Assembly: GCA_039800325.1 (NCBI GenBank)
Contig: JBDLQY010000260.1
Span: 1-64,000, forward strand
Length of the DNA stretch: 64,000 nt
Direction: 5' to 3'
Origin: SYIM01 sp039800325
GTDB taxonomy: Bacteria; Pseudomonadota; Gammaproteobacteria; Burkholderiales; Burkholderiaceae_E
A model generated the notes under the pieces. That model ran no database searches. It had not been told where the DNA came from and worked only from the letters and a program-made list of their open reading frames with translations. The position numbers and the translations under genes were made by a program. Positions 24,697-33,469 of this stretch are shown one piece after another (the stretch's first letter is position 1; each line of letters starts with the position of its first letter).

Positions 24697-25684
24697 CGCT
24701 CATACTGATTCGAATATCACCCCGTCCGCGCTGCTGGCGCTCTGCGGATTCAAACGCTGCCTCAATGATTTCGACCGACAGCGCGGCATCGTCAAAGGTG
24801 CATGAAACAGGCGAGCCGCGGTGCAGCGCAGCCAGAAACTCACGCGTGATGAAACCGGCACCCTGCTCGGCCGCAAGCTGCTCGCGCACCGAGCCATCGC
24901 CCAGCGTCCAAGTCAACGCCCAGCCCGTGGGCAGGGTGCTGGGTCTGCGCAGCTCAATCAGGCCCTTTTCGCCAAAGATGCGCACCTCGTCCCACATGTG
25001 TAGGCCCTGGTCAATACAGTTCATCTGGCATTCAATGCCATCGAATTCCAGATCGATGAAGCCACCCCCATCCACATCGCCACCGGCGGTGCCGGGCCGC
25101 AGACGACTGCGCAGCGCATGCGGCCGTTGCCGCAACAGCCACGGCACCAGGTCAGCCATATGGGTGGCCCGCCCCGTGTAAGCGCCGCCACCGCCCAGCG
25201 CCTTTTGAAGAAACCAGCCGGCCTTTTCATAGCCGAGTTGCACCGTCTGCACCAGACGCGGGGTTCCGAGCTCACCGCTGGCAATGATCTCGCGGGCCCG
25301 CACACAGCCGCGGTCAAGCCGGCGATTAAAGCCCACCGCATTCAGTAGGCCACGCGCGCGCGCTTTATCAGCCAATGCCCGAGCATCATCAAGCCTCATC
25401 ACAAACGGCTTGTCGACCAGTGCGGCCATGCCGCGATCAAGCACAAACCCAACATGCTGGGCATGCAGGGTATGCGGGGTGGTCACGAGCGCCGCATCGG
25501 CTTCAGGCAGATCGTTGAGCTGTGATACCAACTTTGCGCCACAACCTTCAGCCAGGGCTCGCACCTCAGGGGCGGGAAAAGGATCGAAAATTCCGGCAAT
25601 CGATAGCAGTGGGTCAGCCAGCAGAGTCGGTACGTGATACCGGCGCGAAAAACCGCCACAGCCGATCATAAGCAGGCGCTTCAT
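24689..25684 (-). CDS. Gfo/Idh/MocA family oxidoreductase
   Basis: NAD(P)-dependent sugar or cyclitol dehydrogenase-type protein, 331 residues. Rossmann motif LLMIGCGGFSRRYH at the N-terminus, the family Lys in VDKPFV (EKP-type motif), then a C-terminal alpha/beta domain with GGGAYTGRATHMADL. It likely oxidises or reduces a sugar brought in by the neighbouring ABC importer (inference). Its ATG overlaps the stop of the hydrolase gene upstream (ATGA), so the two are translationally coupled. Confidence 0.88.
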   Translation of the reverse strand: MKRLLMIGCGGFSRRYHVPTLLADPLLSIAGIFDPFPAPEVRALAEGCGAKLVSQLNDLPEADAALVTTPHTLHAQHVGFVLDRGMAALVDKPFVMRLDDARALADKARARGLLNAVGFNRRLDRGCVRAREIIASGELGTPRLVQTVQLGYEKAGWFLQKALGGGGAYTGRATHMADLVPWLLRQRPHALRSRLRPGTAGGDVDGGGFIDLEFDGIECQMNCIDQGLHMWDEVRIFGEKGLIELRRPSTLPTGWALTWTLGDGSVREQLAAEQGAGFITREFLAALHRGSPVSCTFDDAALSVEIIEAAFESAERQQRGRGDIRISMSAG

Positions 25685-26433
25685 GGCTTTCCTAAGGATG
25701 AACCGTCAAGCTGCCGACGGAAAAGAGTAAACAGACGATTCCAGACGCGCTCGGCCGCGGCCTTGTGATAGCAATAGCGCTCTGGAAAGGTGAAGCCGTG
25801 CAGAGCACCTATATGCCACTCGAGTTGCGACTCTGGGCTATGTTCCGCAAGTACTGACTGGATGATGCGGGCATGCTCGGGCGGTGCGACCGCGTCCTGA
25901 TCGGCCCAGCCAAAATAGGCCCTGGCCCTCATACGCGCAATCAGCCGGTGCGGCGAGTTGGGCTGATCAGTAACCAGTCGCCCGCCATGCATGGACGCCA
26001 TGGCTGCGAATACATCCGGGTAGGCGGCCGCCGCCGCAATCGCATGTCGGCCACCCATGCAATAGCCGATGACCGCCGCTGGCAGGCGAACCGAGGCATG
26101 GCCACGCGCACACGCCAGCAGACTTCCCACATCGCTAACCGTCATGGCGGTACTGAGACTGTCATTGAGCCTGACCATCTCGGGGTCCATGCGGCCCTGG
26201 GCGAGAATGGACGGATCAAAGCTGGGGCCGCCATCGCGGTAGTAGAGATTGGGTAGCCACACCGAGTAGCCCACCGTGGCGATACGCCTCGCCATGTCTC
26301 GGAGCTCTTCGCGGATACCTAGTGCGTCCATCATGAACAGCACCATGGGCACAGGGCCACCCGCATCGGGGTGCACCACCCAGGTGGGCATATGACCGTC
26401 GGCGGTCTGGATAGACAGTTGGGTTTCGATCAT
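25681..26433 (-). CDS. Dienelactone hydrolase family protein
   Basis: Alpha/beta hydrolase, about 250 residues. The nucleophile elbow is GYCMGGRHA (Cys nucleophile, as in dienelactone hydrolase), followed by a likely acid in YFGWADQDAVAPPE and the catalytic His in ALHGFTFPE. The start is uncertain: ATG at 26433 or 26445, with a TTG at 26472. It could hydrolyse a sugar lactone formed by the Gfo/Idh/MocA partner; that is inference from context. First gene of the minus-strand operon, divergent from the LysR regulator. Confidence 0.85.
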   Translation of the reverse strand: MIETQLSIQTADGHMPTWVVHPDAGGPVPMVLFMMDALGIREELRDMARRIATVGYSVWLPNLYYRDGGPSFDPSILAQGRMDPEMVRLNDSLSTAMTVSDVGSLLACARGHASVRLPAAVIGYCMGGRHAIAAAAAYPDVFAAMASMHGGRLVTDQPNSPHRLIARMRARAYFGWADQDAVAPPEHARIIQSVLAEHSPESQLEWHIGALHGFTFPERYCYHKAAAERVWNRLFTLFRRQLDGSSLGKP

Positions 26434-26478
26434 GGTAAGGCCCATTGTCGGAAGCGCCGAGTCATTCTGCAAGCGCTT

Positions 26479-26494
26479 ATCTGAGATATCAGAT
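26479..26494. promoter_or_regulatory. Dyad in the LysR/hydrolase divergent gap
   Basis: ATCTGA-GATA-TCAGAT, a perfect 6-bp inverted repeat in the gap between the divergent genes. Good position for a LysR operator, although the arm spacing gives T-N12-A rather than the usual T-N11-A. Confidence 0.45.
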
Positions 26495-26543
26495 ATTCTC
26501 GATTCGAATTACTGAAAAACCGACTCTCTGAGGTCATCCAGTC

Positions 26544-27485
26544 ATGGACCTGCGAGCCCTGGAGCTCTTTTTAAGTATCGCCGCCACCAACAGTTTCTCG
26601 CGCAGTGCGGCGCTAGCCGGTCTGACCCAGTCGTCGGTCAGCAAGAGCGTCGCTGCGCTCGAAGCGGAATTATCCGTGCGCCTGTTTGAACGCACCGGGC
26701 GCGGCGCCGTGCTGTCGCCTGAGGGGCGGGCACTCCTGCCGCGCATTGATGCCATGGTGCGCGAGGCACGCGGTCTGCGCGATGTGGCAGGCACCACGGC
26801 CAGCGAGCCGGCTGGTACGGTGGAAATCGCCGCACAACCATCGGTCGGATGGGCTTTGTTTTCCAGGCTGCTGACAGTGCTGCGTCGGGACTATCCCCAC
26901 ATCCGTCTGCAGATTTCAGAAGGGACCACAAATACGCTGGAAGACTGGCTGGCCGATGGCCGCATCGCCATGGCCGTCATGTCACGACCACCCTCGCCCC
27001 GTTATGCCGAGTCGACCTGGCTGACGGACTTTCCAATGTACCTGATTGCCCGAGCCGGTAATCCGCATGCGCTGACACTTCGCAAACGTGTTCCTTTCAG
27101 GCTTGCCGCGGGCTTACCCCTGATTATGTCGGCCGCACCGAACGGCAGTCGACTCATTCTCGAGGAAGAAGCGCGGCGCCAGGGTCTCACCGTGAATGTG
27201 CGCCAAGAGGTGAACTCGTTTTACCTCATTAAGCGCATGCTGCGTACCAGCGATGACTTTTCAGTCACAACCTATAAGTCGGTGGAGGAAGAGCTGACCC
27301 AGGGCGAGTTGCTAGGACGTCCGATTGTTCAGCCGGTACTGCGCCAGGGCTTTTATCTGGGAACCGCACTACGCCGCGCACCGACACAAGCCTCTCGTAT
27401 CGTGCAGCAACTCGTCATAGACTGGGCGGCTGAACAACCTGAGTCACACCATTCCAAGGGAGTCATCAAACATGTCCGAACGTAA
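26544..27485 (+). CDS. LysR-family transcriptional regulator
   Basis: 313 residues. N-terminal winged helix with MDLRALELFLSIAATNSFSRSAALAGLTQSSVSKSVAALE, the classic LysR helix-turn-helix, then a periplasmic-binding-protein-like effector domain from about residue 90. It is divergent from the hydrolase-importer-sulfatase operon and overlaps the SDR gene downstream by 14 nt, so it probably controls both. The inducer is unknown. The start at 26544 has no strong ribosome site (TCATCCAGTC precedes it). Confidence 0.92.
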   Translation: MDLRALELFLSIAATNSFSRSAALAGLTQSSVSKSVAALEAELSVRLFERTGRGAVLSPEGRALLPRIDAMVREARGLRDVAGTTASEPAGTVEIAAQPSVGWALFSRLLTVLRRDYPHIRLQISEGTTNTLEDWLADGRIAMAVMSRPPSPRYAESTWLTDFPMYLIARAGNPHALTLRKRVPFRLAAGLPLIMSAAPNGSRLILEEEARRQGLTVNVRQEVNSFYLIKRMLRTSDDFSVTTYKSVEEELTQGELLGRPIVQPVLRQGFYLGTALRRAPTQASRIVQQLVIDWAAEQPESHHSKGVIKHVRT

Positions 27486-28245
27486 CTGTCTCATCACGGG
27501 TGCCTCCAGCGGCATCGGCAGGGCAACGGCTCTGCGAGCCGCCCAGGCGGGCTACAACCTGGCCGTAGTCAGTCTTGCCGAGCATCTGTCTGACTGCGAA
27601 GCGACAGCCCAGGCAGTACGTGCCCATGGCGTCAAAGCGGTGGTGATCGCCGCTGACGTCGCCTCACCCACGGACGTTGAGGCCATGTTTCGCCAGGCTG
27701 ATGCCCAGCTGGGCCCCTTGCATGCGCTCGTCAACAATGCGGGCGTGTATCGCGAATCGCGCGTAGAGGACTATCAGTGGGACGATCTCTCCCTGATGCT
27801 GGCTGTCAACTTTGCAGCGACGGTCTGGTGCTGCCGCGAAGCCACCCGGCGCATGTCTACGCGCCGCGGCGGCGCTGGCGGCGCAATCGTCAATGTGTCA
27901 TCGATGGCGGCCACCATCGGCGGACGACCGGGTGCCAGCGCTTATGCCGGATCTAAGGCGGCGGTCGATGCCTTTACAACGGGCTTCGCCCGCGAGGTCG
28001 CCGCCGAAGGCATACGAGTGAATACTGTGCGCCCAGGAGTCACAGCCACCAACATGACGCGTCACCTGGAAAACAACCCCGATCTGCGTGCCCGGGTGGC
28101 GGCCTCTATTCCCAGCGGTCGCATCGGTCAGCCCGAAGAGGTGGCCGAACTGATTGTATGGCTGCTGTCAGCGCAGGCGTCACTGGTGACGGGCGCCCAC
28201 ATTAATGTAGGCGGAGGGGGTTTCAACGTGATTGGCGTTAACTGA
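27472..28245 (+). CDS. Short-chain dehydrogenase/reductase (FabG-like)
   Basis: 257 residues, NAD(P)-binding TGASSGIGRATA near the N-terminus, NNAG at about residue 88, and a complete catalytic set: Ser in VNVSSMAAT and Tyr/Lys in SAYAGSKAAVD. AAGGGAG precedes the ATG. Start overlaps the LysR stop region by 14 nt, so expression is coupled. Likely oxidises or reduces a sugar-derived alcohol/ketone in the same pathway as the neighbouring importer (inference). The 3' end overlaps the convergent pirin gene by 8 nt. Confidence 0.88.
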   Translation: MSERNCLITGASSGIGRATALRAAQAGYNLAVVSLAEHLSDCEATAQAVRAHGVKAVVIAADVASPTDVEAMFRQADAQLGPLHALVNNAGVYRESRVEDYQWDDLSLMLAVNFAATVWCCREATRRMSTRRGGAGGAIVNVSSMAATIGGRPGASAYAGSKAAVDAFTTGFAREVAAEGIRVNTVRPGVTATNMTRHLENNPDLRARVAASIPSGRIGQPEEVAELIVWLLSAQASLVTGAHINVGGGGFNVIGVN

Positions 28246-29146
28246 CCAGACGGCCCGATTGGAAGTCATGCACGGCCTGCATGACTTCATCTCGCGTATT
28301 CATGACAAAGGGCCCGTATTGGGCAATGGGCTCTTGCAGCGGTCGGCCTGCGACCACGAGCGCCCGGCCGGGCTCTTGAGCACTCATCCATAAGCCATCG
28401 CAATCGGGATGAGTCTGCAAAATAGCCATTCGGCGTTCCTGCAGACGCTGGCGCGACGCCCCCACGGTAATCTCACCGCGATACGCGTACACGAAGGCAT
28501 TGTGACCAGGCGGAATGGCCAGTTGCACCTGCCCCGCGCGATCAAATTGCACATCAACCATCAATGGCTCAGTGTCTGGCCGGATGACCGCTCCCGTGAC
28601 ACCTTGGGTGGTGCCCGCAATGATGCGCAAGGCAACACCCTGGGAGGTTCGAAGCTCTGGAATATCGCGGGCCACGATATCGCGCCAGCCAGGCTGCGCC
28701 ATCTTGTTGCTCGCCGGCAGGTTGACCCACAACTGAAAGCCTTCCATCAGGCCTTCATGTTGCTCGGGCATTTCGGAGTGAATGATGCCGCGCCCAGCCG
28801 TCATCCACTGCACGCCACCACCGGCGATAACGCCTTCATTGCCAACGCTATCGCGATGCCGCATCTGCCCGGCCAACATATAGGTGACGGTTTCAAAACC
28901 CCGATGAGGATGATCGGGAAAACCAGCCAGGTAGTCGCCCGGGTTATCTGAGCGAAAGTTATCGAGCATCAGAAAAGGATCGAGACGGCGCTGCAGATCA
29001 TGAGTGAGCACGCGTACCAATTTCACACCTGCCCCGTCCTGGGTGGGCATGCCCTGCACCACACGCTCGATCTCGCGGGACTGGCGAACCTGGTCAGCGC
29101 GATCATGCGGCACCAGACTTTCAGACACTCGATAAAGACTGCTCAT
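28238..29146 (-). CDS. Pirin family protein
   Basis: 302 residues from the ATG at 29146, preceded by TTGAGGG. Bicupin fold; the N-terminal cupin has the iron-binding cluster FPDHPHRGFETVTYML and GIIHSEMPEQHEG. Pirins act as quercetinases or as redox-sensing regulators, so the function here is open. It precedes no operon partner with certainty; metZ is upstream with a 21-nt gap on the same strand, so the two may be co-transcribed. Confidence 0.88.
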   Translation of the reverse strand: MSSLYRVSESLVPHDRADQVRQSREIERVVQGMPTQDGAGVKLVRVLTHDLQRRLDPFLMLDNFRSDNPGDYLAGFPDHPHRGFETVTYMLAGQMRHRDSVGNEGVIAGGGVQWMTAGRGIIHSEMPEQHEGLMEGFQLWVNLPASNKMAQPGWRDIVARDIPELRTSQGVALRIIAGTTQGVTGAVIRPDTEPLMVDVQFDRAGQVQLAIPPGHNAFVYAYRGEITVGASRQRLQERRMAILQTHPDCDGLWMSAQEPGRALVVAGRPLQEPIAQYGPFVMNTRDEVMQAVHDFQSGRLVS

Positions 29147-29167
29147 GACGACCCTCAATGGACGGGC

Positions 29168-30379
29168 TCAACCCGACACGCAAGCAGTGCCCGACTGATT
29201 CAGGCCACGCTGCAGATCAGCACAAATGTCAGTTGGCGCCTCAAGACCCACCGCCAACCGAATCAGGCCTTCGCTGATGCCTGCGGCCGCCCTAGCCTCG
29301 GGCGTAAGTCGCCCATGCGTGGTGCTGGCTGGGTGGGTGATAGTGGTTTTGGTATCGCCCAGATTGCCGGTGATAGACAACAGCTTGCAGTGATCGATGG
29401 TCTGCCAGGCCAGTGCGCGTTGCGCTGCCGCATCTGCACCCTGAACTTCAAACGACACAATGGCTCCACCCGTTTTTTGCTGCCGCATGGCCAGCGCATG
29501 CTGCGGGTGAGACGATAGCCCTGGGTAGTACACACGACTGACACGCGGATGAGTCGCTAGCCAGCTGGCAACGGCCAGCGCGTTGGCAGACTGTTTTTCC
29601 ATACGCAGGGACAGTGTTTCAAGGCCCTTGAGCAGCACCCAGGCATTGAAGGCCGATAAGGTTGGACCCGCCATGCGCATAATGGGCATGAGCCCGTCTT
29701 TGGCGTAGGCCTTGGTGCCCAAAACGGCGCCACCCAGAACCCGGCCCTGACCATCGATGTACTTGGTGGCCGAATGCACCACGATATGAGCGCCCAGTTC
29801 AAAGGGGCGCTGCAGCGCCGGCGAGCAAAAGCAGTTATCCACGACCAGCTGCACACCATGCTCATTAGCCAACTGGGCCAGCGCCGGAATATCAGCGATT
29901 TCGGTCAGTGGGTTGGAGGGCGACTCGAGATAAAGCAGCTTGGTATTGGGACGAATGGCTGCGCGCCAAGCATCGAGATCGGTCAGGGGCACGTAGGTGG
30001 TCTCAACGCCGTACTTACCAAAGAGATTGAACAGCTGCATGCTCGCCCCGAACACGCCGGTGGACGACACCATATGATCACCGGCCCGGGTCAGGCTCAT
30101 GACCACCGCCATGATGGCTGACATGCCTGATGCAGTCGCCACGCAGGCCTCGGCACCCTCAAGGGCGGCCAACCGCTCGCAGAATGCCTGCACCGTGGGG
30201 TTGGTAAAGCGCGAGTACACAAGCCCTTCTTCACCTCCTGAGAACCGCGCGGCCGCCTGCGCCGCATTCGCAAACACAAAGCTGGAGGTGAGGAACATGG
30301 GCTCAGCATGTTCACCAAACGCGGTACGGTGGATGCCGGCACGAACGGCCAGCGTGTCGAAATCAGAGGAGTCATTCAT
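29168..30379 (-). CDS. metZ: O-succinylhomoserine sulfhydrylase
   Basis: PLP enzyme that makes homocysteine directly from O-succinylhomoserine and sulfide in methionine synthesis. 403 residues. The PLP Lys is K206 in HSATKYIDGQGRVLGG; other family marks are YSRFTNPTVQAFCERLA and SGMSAIMAVVMSL. The order purF then metZ (in transcription) is conserved in Burkholderiales and supports MetZ over cystathionine gamma-synthase. The gap to purF is 42 nt. Confidence 0.94.
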   Translation of the reverse strand: MNDSSDFDTLAVRAGIHRTAFGEHAEPMFLTSSFVFANAAQAAARFSGGEEGLVYSRFTNPTVQAFCERLAALEGAEACVATASGMSAIMAVVMSLTRAGDHMVSSTGVFGASMQLFNLFGKYGVETTYVPLTDLDAWRAAIRPNTKLLYLESPSNPLTEIADIPALAQLANEHGVQLVVDNCFCSPALQRPFELGAHIVVHSATKYIDGQGRVLGGAVLGTKAYAKDGLMPIMRMAGPTLSAFNAWVLLKGLETLSLRMEKQSANALAVASWLATHPRVSRVYYPGLSSHPQHALAMRQQKTGGAIVSFEVQGADAAAQRALAWQTIDHCKLLSITGNLGDTKTTITHPASTTHGRLTPEARAAAGISEGLIRLAVGLEAPTDICADLQRGLNQSGTACVSG

Positions 30380-30421
30380 GGTGCAAAAGGCTCAGTTGTC
30401 GGGGTCAATCAGGCGAAAATT

Positions 30422-31948
30422 TTACTCATTGGCAATAGCAAATTGCAGGTTCATCTGGCTACGGCCCGCATCCTCGTCTCCGGTCGATGCCACCGGCGTA
30501 CGACCAGCCGCGACAGCTTCCAGGTACTGGGGCGATACATCGCCAGTAATGTAGTTGCCGTCAAAACAGGAGGCCTCAAACCGGGCAAGCGCCGGGTTGA
30601 CGTCGCTGACCGAGCGTTTCATGCCTTCAAGCGACTGGTAAATAAGGGCGTCCGCGCCAATCGCCTGTCGAATCTGCTCATCATCGCGCCCGTGTGCAAT
30701 CAATTCGTCACGGGTGGGCATATCAATGCCATACACATTGGGAAACCGCACCGGAGGCGCCGCCGACGCAAGATAAACCCGGTGAGCGCCCGCGTCACGT
30801 GCCATCTGAACAATCTCGCGCGAGGTGGTTCCGCGTACGATGGAATCGTCAACCAGCAGCACATTTTTACCCTTGAACTCAACGCTCATCGCATTGAGCT
30901 TTTGTCGAACCGACTTCTTGCGTACCGCCTGTCCAGGCATGATGAAGGTACGGCCAACGTAGCGATTCTTGAGAAAGCCCTCGCGGTAATCGAGCCCAAG
31001 TCGATTGGCAAGCTGCAGCGCAGAAGGCCGTGAGGTATCTGGAATCGGCATGACCACATCGATATCGCCACGATGCAGCTCGCGCGCAACCTGCTCGGCG
31101 AGATACTCCCCCATACGCAACCTGCTGCCATAAACCGATGCGCCGTCGATGATGGAGTCCGGACGCGCGAAATAAACGAACTCAAAAATACAGGGATTGA
31201 GCGAATACGCAGGCGCACACTGATACGCGTGAAAATTTCCGTCGAGATCTATGAAGATGGCTTCGCCCGGCTGTACATCACGCACCATACGAAAGCCAAG
31301 CCCCTCAAGCGCAACCGATTCCGAAGCCACCAGGTATTCGGTGCCGCTATCGGTTTCAGAGATGCCATAACACAAGGGTCGGATGCCCAGCGGATCACGA
31401 AACGCAAGAATGCCGTATCCGGCGATTTCAGCCACGCAGGCATACGCACCCCGCACCCGCGCCTGCAGACCTGATACGGCTGCGAAAATCGTAGATGGAT
31501 CCAGCGTGATGCCGCTGGCTTTTTCCTGGAGCTCATTGGCCAGCACATTGAGCAGTACTTCAGAATCAGACGCTGTGTTGATGTGACGCCGATCGCGCCT
31601 GAACATCTCTATTGCCAGCTGCGCCGCATTGGTCAGGTTGCCGTTGTGTGCCAGGGTGACCCCAAAGGGCGCATTCACATAAAAGGGCTGCGCCTCTTCT
31701 GAGTCGTTGGCAGACCCGGCAGTGGGATAGCGAACGTGTGCAATGCCCGAGTTACCGGGCAAGCCCCGCATATTGCGGGTTCGAAACACATCACGAACCA
31801 GTCCGTTGGCCTTGTGCAGGCTGAACTTCTTATCGCAGGCCGTCGCAATACCCGCCGCATCCTGACCGCGATGCTGCAGCAGCAGAAGGCCGTCGTAGAG
31901 CAGCTGATTCACCGGTGCGCGCGAGACCACGCCGAGGATTCCGCACAT
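30422..31948 (-). CDS. purF: Amidophosphoribosyltransferase
   Basis: First committed step of purine synthesis: PRPP plus glutamine to phosphoribosylamine. 508 residues. Starts MCGILGVVSR, the Cys2 nucleophile of the Ntn amidotransferase domain being processed after the Met; LLLLQHRGQDAAGIAT follows. The C-terminal phosphoribosyltransferase domain carries the PRPP loop VLLVDDSIVRGTTS. cvpA lies 21 nt upstream in transcription, as in many proteobacteria. Confidence 0.97.
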   Translation of the reverse strand: MCGILGVVSRAPVNQLLYDGLLLLQHRGQDAAGIATACDKKFSLHKANGLVRDVFRTRNMRGLPGNSGIAHVRYPTAGSANDSEEAQPFYVNAPFGVTLAHNGNLTNAAQLAIEMFRRDRRHINTASDSEVLLNVLANELQEKASGITLDPSTIFAAVSGLQARVRGAYACVAEIAGYGILAFRDPLGIRPLCYGISETDSGTEYLVASESVALEGLGFRMVRDVQPGEAIFIDLDGNFHAYQCAPAYSLNPCIFEFVYFARPDSIIDGASVYGSRLRMGEYLAEQVARELHRGDIDVVMPIPDTSRPSALQLANRLGLDYREGFLKNRYVGRTFIMPGQAVRKKSVRQKLNAMSVEFKGKNVLLVDDSIVRGTTSREIVQMARDAGAHRVYLASAAPPVRFPNVYGIDMPTRDELIAHGRDDEQIRQAIGADALIYQSLEGMKRSVSDVNPALARFEASCFDGNYITGDVSPQYLEAVAAGRTPVASTGDEDAGRSQMNLQFAIANE

Positions 31949-31969
31949 GTCTGTCTCCTGGGAGTGAGC

Positions 31970-32464
31970 TTAGGCCTTACGCAAGCCCGTAAATGGTTTG
32001 GGAAGCCAGGGATCAACCCGAGCGGCCAGTTCGTCGAGCAGGGGTCGCGCGTATGACGACTGCCATTCTTCGCTCTGATTCAGACCACTGACCACCGCAG
32101 CCGCAACCATCACCGCGAGAATGACCAGCGCTCGTGCGATGCCGAACAGCGCACCCAAAAGCCGATCGAGACTTCCCAATCCGACCCAACTGAGGGCTTT
32201 TGCGACCAGCCCCCCCAGGATCCGGACCGCCACAAAAATCAGAATGAACAGCCCCAGCATGACGAGGCCAGAGGGAATACCGGCCCACCAACCCAGCGCC
32301 ATGGGTGCCAGCACCATGGCGCCAAGCAGGGCCAGCACCCAGCTGGCCAACGCGGCCAGCGTACGAACCAGACCGCGCAACAGACCCAATATGACCGACA
32401 ACAGCGCCACGATCAGCACAGCATAGTCCCAATAAGTGAGCGACTGCAGCATATCGATACTCAT
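31970..32464 (-). CDS. cvpA: CvpA family membrane protein
   Basis: 164-residue inner-membrane protein with four predicted membrane segments (starting WDYAVLIVALLSVILGLLRGLVRTLA). CvpA is named for colicin V production; its real function involves envelope stress and is not well defined. The identification rests on length, topology and the conserved cvpA-purF order. A Met at residue 5 is an alternative start. Confidence 0.92.
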   Translation of the reverse strand: MSIDMLQSLTYWDYAVLIVALLSVILGLLRGLVRTLAALASWVLALLGAMVLAPMALGWWAGIPSGLVMLGLFILIFVAVRILGGLVAKALSWVGLGSLDRLLGALFGIARALVILAVMVAAAVVSGLNQSEEWQSSYARPLLDELAARVDPWLPKPFTGLRKA

Positions 32465-32495
32465 GGGTGTACCCAGCCCGGCTGTCGCCGCGCGC

Positions 32496-33416
32496 TCAAG
32501 GGCTTACCAGCGTGGCATCCATGCCTGCTGCCTTGAGTCGACTGCGTACCTCTTCAGCGGCGGCACGACTGGGAAAGGGTCCAACCCTCACCCGAATACG
32601 CTCACCCTGCGGGGTTTCAACTGTTTCACGCCAGGCGCGTAAACCCATGGCGGCCGCCCGATCTTCGATCGCTCTGGCACCGGCGGGCTGCGCGAACGCA
32701 CCGAGCTGCAATATGTGATTTCCGGAAACCACCGTGGCCACCGATGAACTGGCCTGAGGCGGCGAAGACGGCACAGGTGCCGCTGGTGGCGAAGAGGGAG
32801 GCGATTGTGAGGCTCGTGGCGCCTCGCGCGGGGCCGCAGGCGGCACGGGCGCATCGCTGCGGGTCGCCGGGCGCGGTGAATCGGCTCGGGGGGTGGTCTC
32901 GACGCGCGCTGCAGTCGACGACTCACTTCGCGTAGCCGCCGATGAATCTGCTCGGGAAGGCGCCGCTGCATCGGGGCGCGAAGCGGTACCCGTGTCGCTG
33001 CGGGTAGACATTTTTGAGTCGGCTCGCGGCGGTGCCGGGGCTTCAGATCGCGTCGCGCCAGGCAAATCGCTTCGCGGTGGGCTCGCTGCCACGTCGGCGC
33101 GCGCGGTCGGGCTGCCAGGAGGAGATTGAGCCGGCGGCGGCGTGACCACCTGGGTAGAGGCCTGCGGGGTTTCTGCCAGCTTACGGTCAGGCACGACGAC
33201 ACCTGGACTCACCGTGTCGGCTAAGCCGGACTGCCCTGGGCTAGCCTCGAGACGTACTTCGGGGCGTTGATAGCGAGGCTCGTGGTCAAGCAACAAGGGT
33301 AACGAGACCGCCGCCGCGCTACCGAGAATGAGCGCACCGACGAGACGGCGTCTGGCCTGTCGTTTAAGCGTCTGAGCCGGATCGACCGGATCTGCGGCGG
33401 AATCACGCTTGGCCAT
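32496..33416 (-). CDS. SPOR-domain cell envelope protein (DedD-like)
   Basis: 306 residues. Short cytoplasmic N-terminus (KRQARRRLVGALI), one membrane segment near residues 25-43, a long low-complexity linker rich in Pro, Ala, Ser and repeating RAD/RSD/RSE triplets, and a C-terminal SPOR domain (HILQLGAFAQPAGARA to the end) that binds denuded peptidoglycan at the septum. It fits the DedD position beside folC and cvpA. Role in cell division is inferred from family and place. Confidence 0.9.
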   Translation of the reverse strand: MAKRDSAADPVDPAQTLKRQARRRLVGALILGSAAAVSLPLLLDHEPRYQRPEVRLEASPGQSGLADTVSPGVVVPDRKLAETPQASTQVVTPPPAQSPPGSPTARADVAASPPRSDLPGATRSEAPAPPRADSKMSTRSDTGTASRPDAAAPSRADSSAATRSESSTAARVETTPRADSPRPATRSDAPVPPAAPREAPRASQSPPSSPPAAPVPSSPPQASSSVATVVSGNHILQLGAFAQPAGARAIEDRAAAMGLRAWRETVETPQGERIRVRVGPFPSRAAAEEVRSRLKAAGMDATLVSP

Positions 33417-33436
33417 GATGACAACCTGCTGCGCGC

Positions 33437-33453
33437 TTGACGGCGAACGTCAA
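33437..33453. other. Inverted repeat between folC and the SPOR gene
   Basis: TTGACG-GCGAA-CGTCAA in the 53-nt gap after the folC stop. It could form a small hairpin in the transcript; no T-tract, so its role is open. Confidence 0.3.
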
Positions 33454-33469
33454 TGCACTGTCGATGGCG

